Shown one piece after another: positions 1 through 10,032 of a stretch of DNA of 64,000 nucleotides. The stretch is from Ustilaginoidea virens (taxonomy: Eukaryota > Ascomycota > Sordariomycetes > Hypocreales > Clavicipitaceae): the NCBI RefSeq assembly GCF_000687475.1, contig NC_057319.1:5570001-5634000 (forward strand), in the 5' to 3' direction. A program made the translations under genes and the position numbers. The notes beneath the pieces are model-generated. The model ran no database searches and had not been told where the DNA came from. It saw only the letters and a list, made by a program, of their open reading frames with translations. Each line of letters begins with the position of its first letter. The stretch's first letter is position 1.

Positions 1-746
1 GGTACCTAAGCTAGGGCAGGGTACGTTAACAGTAGCCCTCGGGGCCGCGCAAACCTACGCAACCCAATGTTCTCTTTTCTGCATTGGATTTTGCGGCTAT
101 AGGCCCTTGATGCTACTATTTCGCAGTATGTAGTCTTTGCAATCCTGAACTTTCAATGCGGTTATACGCAGTTGCTACATGATTTGTCAACATCGAGCAG
201 AAGCATCCTGCGTAACCCGTGGAGGCGGCGCCAAACGTCATCAAGACCACATGCAGGGATATAACAGTCACTGGAGAGCTTCGTATGGAACAGAGTTGAA
301 AGAAACAAAGAAACAAAGAAAGAAATCAACTGGTAAAAAGAATTGTAACTTAGTTACAACCTTTCCCCCAACCCCCCAATAGTAGAAACAGGGCAGTCTC
401 AAGTTCAGCCGCCATGACCTGCATCGTGACTGATTGATGCGGCACCGGCCTGGAACCCATCTTTTCTTGGCAATAGTGATGTTAATCAATCATATCGACT
501 CGACTTGTTTCTTAGTCTCCAGTGCTCCAATGGAGTGTGGCGCTGCATCGACCGCTTCTTTTCGCAATGATACAGCAGAGCACAGTCTCGTCACTTTTCA
601 ACGTTGAGATGGGGAGTGTCCCGAGGCTGGGGGGAAAAAAAGCCGGTGATATTGCTGAGACGCCTCTCCTGCAGGGGGACCTGGGCGGAAACGTCATCGT
701 GGCTGGCTCATCCTTGCCAGCAAACATGGCAGGTGACCTCAACTTA
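1..746. other. Left-edge intergenic DNA, no gene seen
   Basis: No reading frame here resembles a known protein. A purine-rich stretch (repeated GAAACAAA units) lies at about 300-325 and a short palindrome GTAACTTAGTTAC at about 345-357. The first 110 bases look AT/GC-mixed and could belong to an element cut by the window edge, but nothing decisive is visible. Confidence 0.5.
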
Positions 747-1502
747 TCAGCTCTCGCGAACCGACGAATGGAACGCGCTCTCTGATTTAACATGACAGAG
801 GGCTTCTTCTACGGTTGCATAAGTCTGCCTCCAGCACCCCATAATCGTGTCTCTGAAAGCAGCGACAGGCCCCAGATCAGGGTACCGACCCTCGGACAAA
901 GCAGCAGTTACCTCGTGATCAGGCAGGTCCTTGTACGGCCTCGCCCCCGTCATCATCTCGTAGACCGTGGAGCCGAGGGCAAACAGCTCCGTTTTGGGCG
1001 AAGTGTCCTGGCCGGGGGGAAGGTAGTGGCTCGTCTCGTAGTAGATGAGTGGTGCGAGATTGTCAATGGCCGAGCCGCCAAAGTCGCCAAGCTTGACATC
1101 GAGCTTGTCGTCAAGGAAGACGTTGTTGCACGATATGTCGCCGTGCAGCACGCCCTTTGAATGCACAAAACACACGGCGTCGAAGAGCTGCTCAACCCAG
1201 CGACGCCGGACGGCGAGAGGGGTCGTCCGCTCTTCTTGCCCTGCCATGTATTGCCTGACGGACGTGTGGCTGGCAAACTGCAAGAGCAGGGCGTCATCTA
1301 CGGCGCCAAAGTACCGAACGATGCCGCTGTGGCCGCGGCCGAGGCGTTCGTACACGAGCTTCTCGCGTTCCAGGAAGGGCCGCTCCGTCGGCCCAAAGTG
1401 CTTGACGACGGCGTCGAGACGCGCGACGACGGCGGTGACACCAACGCCGACGAGATCCCTGCCGTCCAAACCGAGGGGCCAGCGTATGACGGACTCCTGC
1501 AT
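747..1502 (-). CDS. Small protein-kinase-like protein (251 aa)
   Basis: Intronless 251-residue kinase-fold protein. The N-lobe is short: no glycine-rich loop is recognisable, but a VVKH segment supplies a candidate ATP-binding lysine (K34) with a following acidic helix (EREKLVYERL). The catalytic loop HGDISCNN (H120, D122, N127) and the metal-binding DFG (D140) are intact, and the C-lobe retains ALGSTVYEMMTGARPY. HGD in place of HRD and the compact size are typical of a fungal-expanded group of small kinases seen as cytosolic orphans. It stands alone upstream of, and divergent from, the flotillin gene. Substrate unknown. The upstream ATG at 1502 is the only in-frame start giving the N-lobe lysine. 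Catalytic activity is plausible because K, D, N and D are all present, but the missing G-loop leaves a pseudokinase possible. Confidence 0.75.
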   Translation of the reverse strand: MQESVIRWPLGLDGRDLVGVGVTAVVARLDAVVKHFGPTERPFLEREKLVYERLGRGHSGIVRYFGAVDDALLLQFASHTSVRQYMAGQEERTTPLAVRRRWVEQLFDAVCFVHSKGVLHGDISCNNVFLDDKLDVKLGDFGGSAIDNLAPLIYYETSHYLPPGQDTSPKTELFALGSTVYEMMTGARPYKDLPDHEVTAALSEGRYPDLGPVAAFRDTIMGCWRQTYATVEEALCHVKSESAFHSSVRES

Positions 1503-3338
1503 CTTTGCTCTGCGTTGCGGCTGGTGGAAATGGCTGGGGGCGGATTTGCTCAGTGGGCAAATGACTTGGGGGAGAGGAGAGAGAGAGAGAGGGCAAGACT
1601 AGACTTGCTCAGGCAGGCGATGTGAGAGGCAGCGGAGCGTAGGCATAGGCAAGGCAGGAGAAAGCGTCAATTAGCTTCACGCTTCGCCGCTTTTGAATTG
1701 ATGTGATGGATGGTGAGGCCGTGGATAGGGCGCACCAAAATAACCAGCCTCGATGTAGTCACACGAGAATGATCAATTCGGCCGGCCATTGGTCGATGAA
1801 AATCGCCATGTGCTGGAGGCGGTGAGATTCTGTTGCTCGAGATGACTGCTACGGGCAGCCTCTGGCAGGGGTCCGCTAAGTCGGGCTCTTGCCAGGTACG
1901 GAGTACTCCGTAGGTATGTAGAGAAAGCCTGGTAAAACTTTGGAGTACATGGATAAAAGGCGAAGCTGACACCTCGCGCCAGAAAGGCCTTGTCAGTCAA
2001 AACACAGCAAACCAGTACTCCGTAGACGAAGAGAAGGAACAACGCCCACAGAAGGCGCCCGACGATACAAGGTGACGGCCGCGATTTCATTAGCGGTGGT
2101 GGCTATGGCGTTGGCGTGGGGGGGGTCATCTTGGCGACATGCATGGACAAGCCATCAGCTGGCACCGTCGTTCGCGCTCGTTCTCGCCGGGTTGGCCAGC
2201 AAACGAAGCAATCCAGAAACGTGGACGGAATCGGTGGACAGCGTTCCAAACTGTAATTGGTAGTCGCCGCTGGCGGGCGGAGGCTGAGCTTGGGGAAAAG
2301 CGCATCAGCAGGCGTCGGCAGGCATCAGCAGGCGTGGTTGCAAGGAGGAGTAGAAGGGGAAGAAGAAGAAAGAGAAGCACGAGAGACGACGGCACGCGAG
2401 GCATTTCACATGGAGGCGAAACAACGACACCACGGCAGCCGACGGTTGACCGGCGAGGTTCGCTGCCGCGCTGCCGATATGCGTGTTTGCTGCTCACTCC
2501 CCGATTCGACCTCGCAAGGAACGAGCAGCGAGCTCAGCGCGGCTTCTGCCCTGATAACGACGACGCCATCAGGGAGGGAGCCTCACGGTTCACCGCCTAC
2601 CCCACAATTCACAATTCGCATTCTGCAGCTCGCATTGAAGCGTTCAAGCGTCAGCCAGAGCCAATAAGCGTCGTGGAGCAAGCCTCAGCCTCACTGCTAG
2701 CAGGCAAACCTTTGTCTCGTCTTTGTCTTCCACCCCTTCCCCTCCACCCTCCACTGCTGGCTGCATACGGTCAACAGATGTTTGATGATTAGGCAGCCAA
2801 TTGCTCAGGCAAGCTTCAGAAGACCTGGAGCTTGTCCGCCCCTCAAGACATCAGGTCCCCACGACTTCGCCACTGCGGCCTGGGAGAACCCTGCGTCAAT
2901 AGCGCGTCCTGACTTTCTGGTCAAAAGACATTGTCCGCGGCAGCCAAGGCTTCCTGCGAGTCAGCCTTCAGCCTTCAGCTTTACCTTTGAGAGTTGACCA
3001 TTGCCAGGCATGGTGTGAAGGACTGGTCTTGAGGCCAGGTTCTGGTCGACGCCGCGACCATGGGCCAACCAGACGTTTTCTCACTTGACGCGGCTGCTCC
3101 TCCCCGGTTGGAGATATAAATGCAAAACAAGCCCCCCCCCCCCGTGTAAAGCAGCTTACAGTCGGGGCGGCGTTTGAAGGTCAACGACCAAAGTCAGTGA
3201 AAGGAAAAACATCTCCCCGTCTCACAGCATCATCAAGTTCGACTGCTCATCTCGGGCGCTAGACACAACTTCACACCAGCGCGTGTGGGCTAGGTTGCTT
3301 TTCAAAATCTCGGCAACAAGCAGCAACACCTCGCCATC
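1503..3338. other. Intergenic region between divergent kinase and flotillin
   Basis: Open frames here lack any family resemblance. It contains a perfect 16-base palindrome TACGGAGTACTCCGTA at 1897-1912 and a second half copy at 2014-2024, a 12-base C run at 3132-3143, and a possible TATA element (GATATAAA, about 3113-3120) some 220 bases upstream of the flotillin ATG. Most of it is probably promoter and 5' UTR for both neighbours. Confidence 0.5.
3113..3120 (+). promoter_or_regulatory. Possible TATA element of the flotillin gene
   Basis: GATATAAA lies about 218 bases before the flotillin start codon in an otherwise GC-rich promoter, followed by a C12 run and then pyrimidine/adenine-rich leader. 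This is only a sequence match; the transcription start is not known. Confidence 0.3.
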
Positions 3339-5034
3339 ATGACGTACAAAATCTCCGGGCCGGACGAATACCTCGCCATCACGGGCATGGGCGTCCGCAA
3401 CGTCAAAATTACAAAGGCGGCCTGGGTGTGGCCGCTCCAGCGTTGCATGCGTTTCAGCGTGCAGCCGCATGACTACGCCATGGACCTGCGCGCCATGACC
3501 AGGGAGAAGCTCCAGTTTGCGCTGCCCGTCGTCTTTACCATCGGCCCGGACGTGAACCAGCGCGGCGCCAACTCGAGCTACGACGACGAAGCGGCCGGCG
3601 GCGAAACGCCAGGCCGTCGCGAGGACCGGGGCGATGCCCTGATGAAGTACGCCATGCTGCTGGCGCAGTCGCACAACAACAAGGATCAGCAGGGCACCCA
3701 CGTTGCCAGCATCGTCAAGGGCATCATCGAGGGCGAGACGCGCGTGCTGGTGTCGAGCATGACCATGGAGGAGATCTTTACCGAGCGAGAGGTTTTCAAG
3801 AAGCGCATTTTCCGCAACATTCAGAGCGAGCTGGATCAGTTTGGGTATGTGCCTGTACCGACGGTAGCTTTGCTTTTCCAGGCAAGCGGGGGTACCGTTG
3901 TATTTTGACCATGCTGATGAACGGAGAGCTGACGAGGTGGCAGTCTCAAGATTTACAATTCCAACGTTTGTGTCCCCTCTGCGATGCTGACACATGCATT
4001 CGAGGCTGCTCGAATTTTTCATCTTTTTTTTGTCTTTTTTTTCTCACTAACGCCCCATACAGGTCAAAGAACTCAAGGACGCCCCCGGATCCGTCTACTT
4101 TGAATCGCTGTCGCGCAAGGCGCACGAAGGCGCGACCAACCAGGCCCGGATCGACGTGGCTGAGGCCCAGCTGCGCGGCAACGTGGGCGAGGCCAAGCGC
4201 AAGGGCGAGCAGGAGCGCGAGATTGCCAAGATCAACGCCGAGACGGCGGTGCAGAAGACGGAGCGCGACATTGAGCGGGCGCAGGCCGAGGCGCACCTCA
4301 ACACGCGGCAGGCCATGCTGACGCGCGACGTCGACATTGCCCGCGTGGAGGCGCAGCGCGCGCTCGAGTCTACCGACGAGGACCTCAAGCGGCAGGTCGA
4401 GATGAAGCGCGCGGCCGCCGAGGTGGAGCGCCTGCGCGCCAGGGACGTGGCCAAGGCCACCGTTGCGCGCGAGAGCAAGCAGCAGGCCGCCGACGCGGCC
4501 GCGTACGAGGTGTCGGCCGACGCCCGCGCCCGCCGGGAAGCCAAGCAGCGGCTCGCCGACGCCGAGGCCTACAAGACGCGCGTCGAGGCCGAGGCCGCCG
4601 CCCATGCGGTGCAGCAGGCCGCCGCGGCCCGGGCCGTTCAGCAGGCCAAGGAGGCGGAGGGCGTCGCGGCCATGGCGGACGCGTACGCCAAGCTCGCCGG
4701 GGCGCTGGGCGGGCCCGCCGGCCTGATCCAGTACCTGATGATCGAGAAGGGCACCTACGTGGAGCTGGCGAGGGCCAACGCCGACGCCATCCGCGGGCTG
4801 CAGCCCAAGATTAGCGTCTGGAACACGGGCGGCAGCGGCGGCAGCGCGGGCGGCGAGCCCGGCGGCGACGCGGCGACGGCCATGCGCAACGTGTACCAGA
4901 TGCTGCCGCCGCTGATGACGACCATCCACGAGCAGACGGGGGTCACTCTGCCCGAGTGGCAGTTTGGCAGGATCAATGCCGGCGTGGAGGCCATGCAGCG
5001 GAGCAACGCGAACGGGCAAAAGGCGGGCAAGTGA
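3339..5034 (+). CDS. Flotillin-family protein, three exons with a 22-nt microexon
   Basis: Exons 3339-3844, 3944-3965 and 4063-5034 give a 499-aa protein. Exon 1 carries the N-terminal SPFH/PHB region (YKISGPDEYLAITG through EVFKKRIFRNIQSELDQFG). The 22-nt second exon encodes LKIYNSN and restores phase, and exon 3 continues VKELKDAPGS into the long Ala/Glu/Arg-rich coiled coil typical of flotillins, ending in a Gly/Ser-rich stretch and a short C-terminal tail. Introns are GTATGT...CAG with CTGAC branch sequence (99 nt) and GTTTGT...CAG with CTAAC at about 4046 (97 nt). Flotillins scaffold ordered membrane microdomains at the cytoplasmic face of the plasma membrane; filamentous ascomycetes have one, bacterial flotillin-like. 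The protein has no trans-membrane helix I can see, as expected for acyl/hairpin anchoring. Skipping the microexon would shift the frame. Confidence 0.9.
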
Positions 5035-6297
5035 AAGAAGCAGCACCGTCTGCGAAGAGCCAGAAGAATGGATTCTGTACGATGGAGCGTTTGCCAGGCC
5101 GGTCGGATGGATAAGCGGGGGGGGGGACGGGACGGATATCATGGGTGACTACCGCGCAGGGCTTTTTCTTTTGAATGTACCGTTGCAGCTGTTTAGCAGT
5201 GTAAAGTGTCGGTGTTGAACTTGGAATTCATGCCCGCAGAGCTTGTCAAACCGGGGAAGCAGCATCCGGTCGCACGCGGCGCTGGCCTCGCCCGACCGCC
5301 GGTGCAGCAGCAACACGTACGCAGCTGCGCCTTGATTCCTCTTCGGCCGCTCCTGCCTCCGAGATTGGCATCGCATCAACCACGCCCGCAATCTGCCGCA
5401 GGTCAGTCGTCCAGCATCGAGAGCCAGGACGACCGAACTCGCCCACTGATGCCATCCGTTCCGCGGCTGGGTTGGCCAGCATGTGCGCTGCGCTGGCTGC
5501 CTGGGCGCAAGGACCTTGCCGATGCCTGCACAATGCGCCACATGCAATTTCCGACAGGGGGGGCTTCGAGCTTCGAGGGGGGGGTTTTCTCTGCGGAGCA
5601 AACCACATGCAAGCCGTTTACACGTGGCGGGCGTGGCCTGGCGTTTGATGCTGACGCGTACCGACGCTATTTTTCCGACCAGACGCTTTTCTTTTCATGG
5701 TTCTTCTCCCCTCACGCCGTTATCTAGGTAGGTACCTCCCTCCTAGTACCTAAGCCATCCTCGTTGCCCGGGTCCCCGAGGCAGCGACGCAATGGCAAAG
5801 GGGGCAGGAGCTCCCCGCGTTTTTGCCACGACGAGCCGGGCTGGTCTGGTGGGTCCGCCGCAGCCTCGGCAGTGGCTCGCAGCAGAGAGCCTCTATTGGC
5901 AAGCTAGCTTGATCCGGTGCAACCCAGTCGATGCGCCGGCCGCCCGCGCTGATCCGCACCGTCTGCAGCAAGTTGGCCCAGCGAATCGCAACCCGCCAGA
6001 GGCGGGGCACGGACCACCGGCACCACGATCGGCTCCTGAGGGGTACCCCGGCCGGCCGCCGCCGTCGACGTCGAGTTGCGCCGCGTCCTTTCCCGACCCC
6101 CGCCGCACGCACGCACCCCTTTTTTTTTCTTTGATTTATTGCCCGCAATATAACAAATGCGAACCATTCCGTCCCCCCCCCCCCCCTCCCCCAGCCCTTG
6201 AAACCATGGCACTGCAACCTTTTTTCCTTCTCAGTCGCTTTTACTCTCTTCAGCTCTCTCTTTTTCTTTTCTCGCCTTTTCACCTGCCAGCCTCACC
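5035..6297. other. Intergenic region, flotillin 3' end to monooxygenase promoter
   Basis: No convincing gene. A TAGGTACCT palindromic motif occurs at about 5727-5737 and a C14 run at 6173-6186. The last 110 bases before 6298 are strongly pyrimidine-rich (CTCTC/TTTTC), a common fungal core-promoter and leader feature, and end in CTCACC directly before the ATG. Confidence 0.5.
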
Positions 6298-7863
6298 ATG
6301 CCCGAGTACGACTACGACGTGGTCATCGTCGGCGCCGGCATCTCCGGCATCAACGCCGCGTACCGCATCCAGTCGGCCTTCCCGTCCTACCGGTACTGCG
6401 TGCTCGAGGCGCGCGACACCCTCGGCGGCACCTGGGACTTCTTCCGGTACCCCGGCATCCGGTCCGACTCGGACCTCTTCACCTTTGGCTTCCAGTGGCA
6501 CCCGTGGCGCAGGGACAACCCCATCGCCGAGGGCGGCGCCATCCTCGAGTACCTGCACGACGCGGCGGGCGCGCACGGCATCGACGCCCACATCCGCTTC
6601 GGGCACCGGCTCGAGCACGCATCATGGAGCAGCCGCGACCAGCTGTGGACGCTGGCCGTCAACTCAGCGGCTAGCGGCGGCGACAGCGACAGCGGCAGCA
6701 GCAGCAGCAGCAGCACCCGCCACTCCCTCTCGGCGCGCTTCGTCATCCTCGGCACCGGCTACTACGACTACAAGACGCCGCTGCAGGCCGCCATCCCCGG
6801 CATCGGCGACTTCCGCGGCACCCTCGTGCACCCGCAGTTCTGGCCCGAGGACCTCGACTACGCCGGCAAAAAGGTCGTCGTCATCGGCTCCGGCGCCACC
6901 GCCGTCACCCTCGTCCCCAAGCTGGCCGAGCGCGCCCGCCTGGCCACCATGCTGCAGCGCAGCCCGACCTACATCGTCGACGTGCCCAACAAGCCCGGCA
7001 AGGCGCTGGTCGACTACGTGCTGCCCAGCCCGGCCGCCCTGCAGGTGAAGCGCCTGCGCTGGATGCTCACCTTCCATCTCGTCTTCGTCATCTGCCGCGC
7101 GCTGCCCGCCCTCATGCGCTGGGTCTTCCGCCTGCGCACCACGCGCCTGCTGCCCCGGCACACGCCCTTCGACCCGCACTTCAAGCCGCGCTACAACCCG
7201 TGGGAGCAGCGCCTGTGCGTCTGCCCCGACGGCGACTTCTACAAGGCCCTGCACACGGGGCGCGCCGACGTCGTCACCGACACCATCGCCGCCGTCACCG
7301 CCTCGGGCATCCAGCTCGCCTCGGGCCGCTTCCTCGACGCCGACATCATCGTCACCGCCACCGGGCTCAAGATGGCCCTCGGCGGCGGCGCCTCCCTCGA
7401 CGTCGACGGCCGGCCCCTCGTCTTCTCCGAAAAGTTCCTCTGGAAGGGGTCCATGCTGCAGGACGTGCCCAACCTGGCCTACGTCATCGGCTACACGCAC
7501 GCCTCGTGGACCCTGGCCGCCGACGTGACCGCCATGCTCATCGTCCGCCTGCTCACCGCCATGCGCGACCAGCACTGCGCCGCCGTGGTGCCCAGGCTGC
7601 CCGCCGGCGAGGACTTGCCCGAGTCGCGCGTCATGAACCTCAGCTCGACCTACATTACCGCTGCCGCGGGCTTGCTGCCCAAGACTTCGACGCAGGGGCC
7701 CTGGAAGCCGCGCACCAACTACTTTGTCGATCGCTGGAACGCAACGCGCGGGAATTTGGAGGCCTTGGAGTGGATTCAGAGCAACAAGGATGGAAATGGA
7801 ATCGCAAACGGAAATGGAATTGCAAACGGAAATGGAATTGCAAACGGAAATGGAAAAGCGTAG
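6298..7863 (+). CDS. EthA-like FAD-dependent Baeyer-Villiger/flavin monooxygenase (521 aa)
   Basis: Intronless 521-residue flavoprotein. The N-terminal FAD-binding Rossmann motif is GAGISG (12-17), followed by GGTWDFFRYPGIRSDSD. The Baeyer-Villiger signature FxGxxxHxxxWP is exact at 172-183 (FRGTLVHPQFWP), and the second, NADPH-binding Rossmann motif is GSGATA (197-202). The whole layout follows the actinobacterial EthA class: ketone or sulfur oxygenation using NADPH and O2. The start is the ATG in context CTCACCATGCCC, right after a pyrimidine-rich leader; it leaves only ten residues before the FAD motif, as in the family. The C terminus ends in a tandem Gly-Asn-Gly-Ile-Ala-Asn repeat encoded by 18-base DNA repeats. 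GC-rich, no introns, and bacterial-type architecture make old transfer from actinobacteria possible, but many fungi carry such enzymes. Substrate unknown. Confidence 0.88.
   Translation: MPEYDYDVVIVGAGISGINAAYRIQSAFPSYRYCVLEARDTLGGTWDFFRYPGIRSDSDLFTFGFQWHPWRRDNPIAEGGAILEYLHDAAGAHGIDAHIRFGHRLEHASWSSRDQLWTLAVNSAASGGDSDSGSSSSSSTRHSLSARFVILGTGYYDYKTPLQAAIPGIGDFRGTLVHPQFWPEDLDYAGKKVVVIGSGATAVTLVPKLAERARLATMLQRSPTYIVDVPNKPGKALVDYVLPSPAALQVKRLRWMLTFHLVFVICRALPALMRWVFRLRTTRLLPRHTPFDPHFKPRYNPWEQRLCVCPDGDFYKALHTGRADVVTDTIAAVTASGIQLASGRFLDADIIVTATGLKMALGGGASLDVDGRPLVFSEKFLWKGSMLQDVPNLAYVIGYTHASWTLAADVTAMLIVRLLTAMRDQHCAAVVPRLPAGEDLPESRVMNLSSTYITAAAGLLPKTSTQGPWKPRTNYFVDRWNATRGNLEALEWIQSNKDGNGIANGNGIANGNGIANGNGKA
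7793..7857 (+). repeat. 18-bp in-frame tandem repeat at monooxygenase C terminus
   Basis: About three and a half copies of an 18-base unit (GGAAATGGAATTGCAAAC and one-base variants) encode the repeated peptide GNGIAN. Being a multiple of three, copy-number change alters the tail length without breaking the frame. Confidence 0.9.
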
Positions 7864-8191
7864 CTGAAACGTCGCCGCCGACTCTTTCATCTCGCTCAAC
7901 GTCTGTGTCTAGACTTTGTTTTCTTGCTTGGAGGGGAGCGTGTTCGCATCTTTACTTTCTTAATCAAACTTTATCCGCTTAGCACCAAGTAAGAGTTGTG
8001 ACGAGTTCGCGATGTTGGTGGGGATTTGATAGACAAAACCCGCCCAACACGCAAAGCGGCAATGTCCTGCCTACATCTTTATGCATCCCAGACATTGTTC
8101 ATCACCCACTTTCCCCACCCATCCGTCCCAAAAAATAAAAAACCTAATCATCCCTACCGAATACACCACGCCCGGACACAAATTTGTCAGG
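7864..8191. other. Convergent 3' intergenic region
   Basis: Short region between the convergent monooxygenase and OB-fold genes; it presumably holds both 3' UTRs. No gene or RNA seen. Confidence 0.5.
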
Positions 8192-9379
8192 CTACAAGAC
8201 CGTCATCTCGTCCGACACCTGGCTCGCAAAGTAGACTTCCATCTCTGCCCACCAATCCTTGATCCCCTTGACATCACACCAAGTCAACTCCCACGGATCC
8301 TCAAACCACCATCTTCCATGGCCCCTATCGCTCGCGTACTTTTTCAGGCTCCCCCCATCAAATCTGTGGTTTTTAACGCCCGTCAAAAGCACCGCGCTGC
8401 CGACTTTGGGATCGAACTTGTCGGGGTCCAGGAACACAGTCAGGTGGACTTGCTTTGCCGTGGAAGGATCCGTGATGCGAGCCGTGCGCTGTCTGTAGGG
8501 CGGTAGGTTGGACGATTCTACGGGGGAGACGGACGCGACGATGGCGAGCACGTTGCAAGACCAGTTTTGCTGGTAGGGTAGGCTGGGGATGGCGCGCAGA
8601 GTGGTGAGTTTAAGGGGCGTTTGTGGGTTGTGCCAATCTCGGGGGAGAGCAACCGGCTGCGCGGGCTGCTCTTTGGGCTTGGGTTTCGGAGCCGGTTTCA
8701 GAGGCGACTTTTGCGTCTTTTTGGGGGGAAACAGCAGCGCGTCTAGGCCCTGGAATGCGTCGTCCATTTTCGAGTCTTGGGAGGTGTCTTCTCTGTCCTG
8801 GCGGCGTCTCTTGAGAGACTGAGGCTTGGTGGGCGTCTTGACTGCCCGAGGTGGTGACGGGGTCCTATTCATCGGCATCTTGCCCCTTGTCTTGTCCAGC
8901 ACGGGTCCCTCGTGCTCAGCATTCACGGCTTCGTCCTGCTGCTGCGGTGACGGCCTTTGCCCCTGTTGTTCATGCAGCTTTTGCACGCTGCGATTCCACC
9001 CGACGGTGCGCAAATCCTTCACCACCAAGTACACCATGTTCTGTGGCCCGGCGCCTCCCTCGCCGTCAACCTTCTCCCACTGCAGCTCAGCGTCGTCCAG
9101 GCGGACATAGCAGCCGACGGTAATCTCAAGGGTGTGCACAAATCGGTGCATCTCCTCGGTCAGAAGGGCCTGGATGCAAAACTCGCCGTCGCCGAGGAGA
9201 AGGCGGATGAGCTGCCATCGGTCATTGCTGGGAAGAGGCGCAATCCGGACGTCCTCGACCAGGTAGATGGAGCCGGGCACAGCGTAGCGCGTGCGCAGCA
9301 GGTCGTGGACGAGGGGTTTTAGCGTAAATGGCGCGAAGCCGCGGGCGACGGTTACGGCGGCTGGGTCTGGGAGTTGCAT
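8192..9379 (-). CDS. Two-OB-fold putative nucleic-acid-binding protein (395 aa)
   Basis: Intronless 395-residue protein. Residues about 30-125 form one beta-rich module (YLVEDVRIAPL...RWQLIRLLLGDGEFCIQALLTEEMHRFV...GCYVRLDDAEL...VYLVVKDLRTVG), reading like the N-terminal OB-fold of the RPA large subunit. A charged Pro/Lys-rich linker (about 140-250) follows, then a second OB-like module (PYQQNWSCNVLAIVASVSPV...RTARITDPSTAKQVHLTVFLDPDKFDPKVGSAVLLTGVKNHRFDGGSLKKYAS). The order OB-linker-OB without a zinc ribbon or helicase suggests a single-stranded-DNA or telomere-associated binding protein found in ascomycetes. The function is inferred from fold only. It is the last intact gene before the AT-rich block. 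Confidence 0.75.
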   Translation of the reverse strand: MQLPDPAAVTVARGFAPFTLKPLVHDLLRTRYAVPGSIYLVEDVRIAPLPSNDRWQLIRLLLGDGEFCIQALLTEEMHRFVHTLEITVGCYVRLDDAELQWEKVDGEGGAGPQNMVYLVVKDLRTVGWNRSVQKLHEQQGQRPSPQQQDEAVNAEHEGPVLDKTRGKMPMNRTPSPPRAVKTPTKPQSLKRRRQDREDTSQDSKMDDAFQGLDALLFPPKKTQKSPLKPAPKPKPKEQPAQPVALPRDWHNPQTPLKLTTLRAIPSLPYQQNWSCNVLAIVASVSPVESSNLPPYRQRTARITDPSTAKQVHLTVFLDPDKFDPKVGSAVLLTGVKNHRFDGGSLKKYASDRGHGRWWFEDPWELTWCDVKGIKDWWAEMEVYFASQVSDEMTVL

Positions 9380-9838
9380 TCTTTTGATTGGCGAGAGGGC
9401 ATGGCGTCGGCTGGCAATGCCATGTCATTCACCGCTGCCTTTCGGGGGCTGTGAGGTCAGCATCGAGAGTCGAGAATCGAGAGTCGCGAGTCGCGAGTCG
9501 CGACGCTCGAAGTTTGTCCTAGTTCGGGTGCTGTCTCCGCTCCCAAGTGACGCATGCGGCTGAGGCGTGACAAAATGGACGGCAACGTGTGGCTCGTGGA
9601 CAAACTGTATTGTAGTTGCCTAAGGTTGCAGGCACCGCTATGGACTGTAAGCGGAAGGGGCAAGTCGTTGCTGACCGGCGTCGGGTTCCCCTTTCTATTT
9701 TTTTTTATTTTCAGGGAAAGCGGAGCTTTGCCTGAGATTTGCGAAGAAATCGGAAGGCAAGGCAGAAAGGGCGTAGCTCTTTCCCGCTTTCCCTCTTTAA
9801 AATACAGTAAGGCCGTCCTGTGGAGATATCTCTACTGC
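9380..9838. other. Promoter of OB-fold gene and left shoulder of AT-rich block
   Basis: A short array of GAGTCGC/GAGTCGA units lies at 9461-9504. From about 9700 base composition falls; an imperfect inverted repeat AGGGAAAGCGG...CCGCTTTCCCT (about 9713-9796) sits at the shoulder. Confidence 0.4.
9461..9504. repeat. GAGTCGC minisatellite
   Basis: Five to six imperfect 7-base units (GAGAGTC, GAGAATC, GCGAGTC) in tandem, upstream of the OB-fold gene. Confidence 0.7.
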
Positions 9839-9961
9839 CTGCTTAATGATTCATTAAAAAACTTTTTAGAATTCTCAATTCGAGCGGATATTGGTTAATT
9901 AAGTCGGCAAAGTACTGTGATGTACTGCTTCCCTTTGAAATAAGTGTAAAAGAACGTAAAA

Positions 9962-10032
9962 GTACGGAAATTAGGCGGTAAGGTTCTGCTATATAAAAGG
10001 CGGTGAGATTCTGCTATATAAAAGGCGGTGAA
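9962..10032 (+). repeat. 25-bp tandem repeat
   Basis: Two full and one partial copies of a unit beginning GGCGGTGAGATTCTGCTATA; copies differ by one or two bases. Immediately after it, 10066-10150 is a GC-rich island of repeated GCAGGCGG/GTAGGCGG and GGGCCCCC words, unlike the AT-rich DNA on either side. Confidence 0.75.

Noticed and set aside
2139..2792. 217-codon plus frame upstream of flotillin
   Set aside because: Arg-rich, no family resemblance, lies in likely promoter/leader DNA.
3946..5142. 398-codon minus-strand frame
   Set aside because: Antisense shadow of flotillin exons in GC-rich codons; Leu/Gly/Arg-rich with no family.
5792..7048. 418-codon plus frame overlapping the monooxygenase
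   Set aside because: Out-of-frame Ser/Thr/Pro-rich shadow; the in-phase frame has full FAD and NADPH motifs.
6664..7899. 411-codon minus-strand frame
   Set aside because: Antisense shadow of the monooxygenase; composition-driven.
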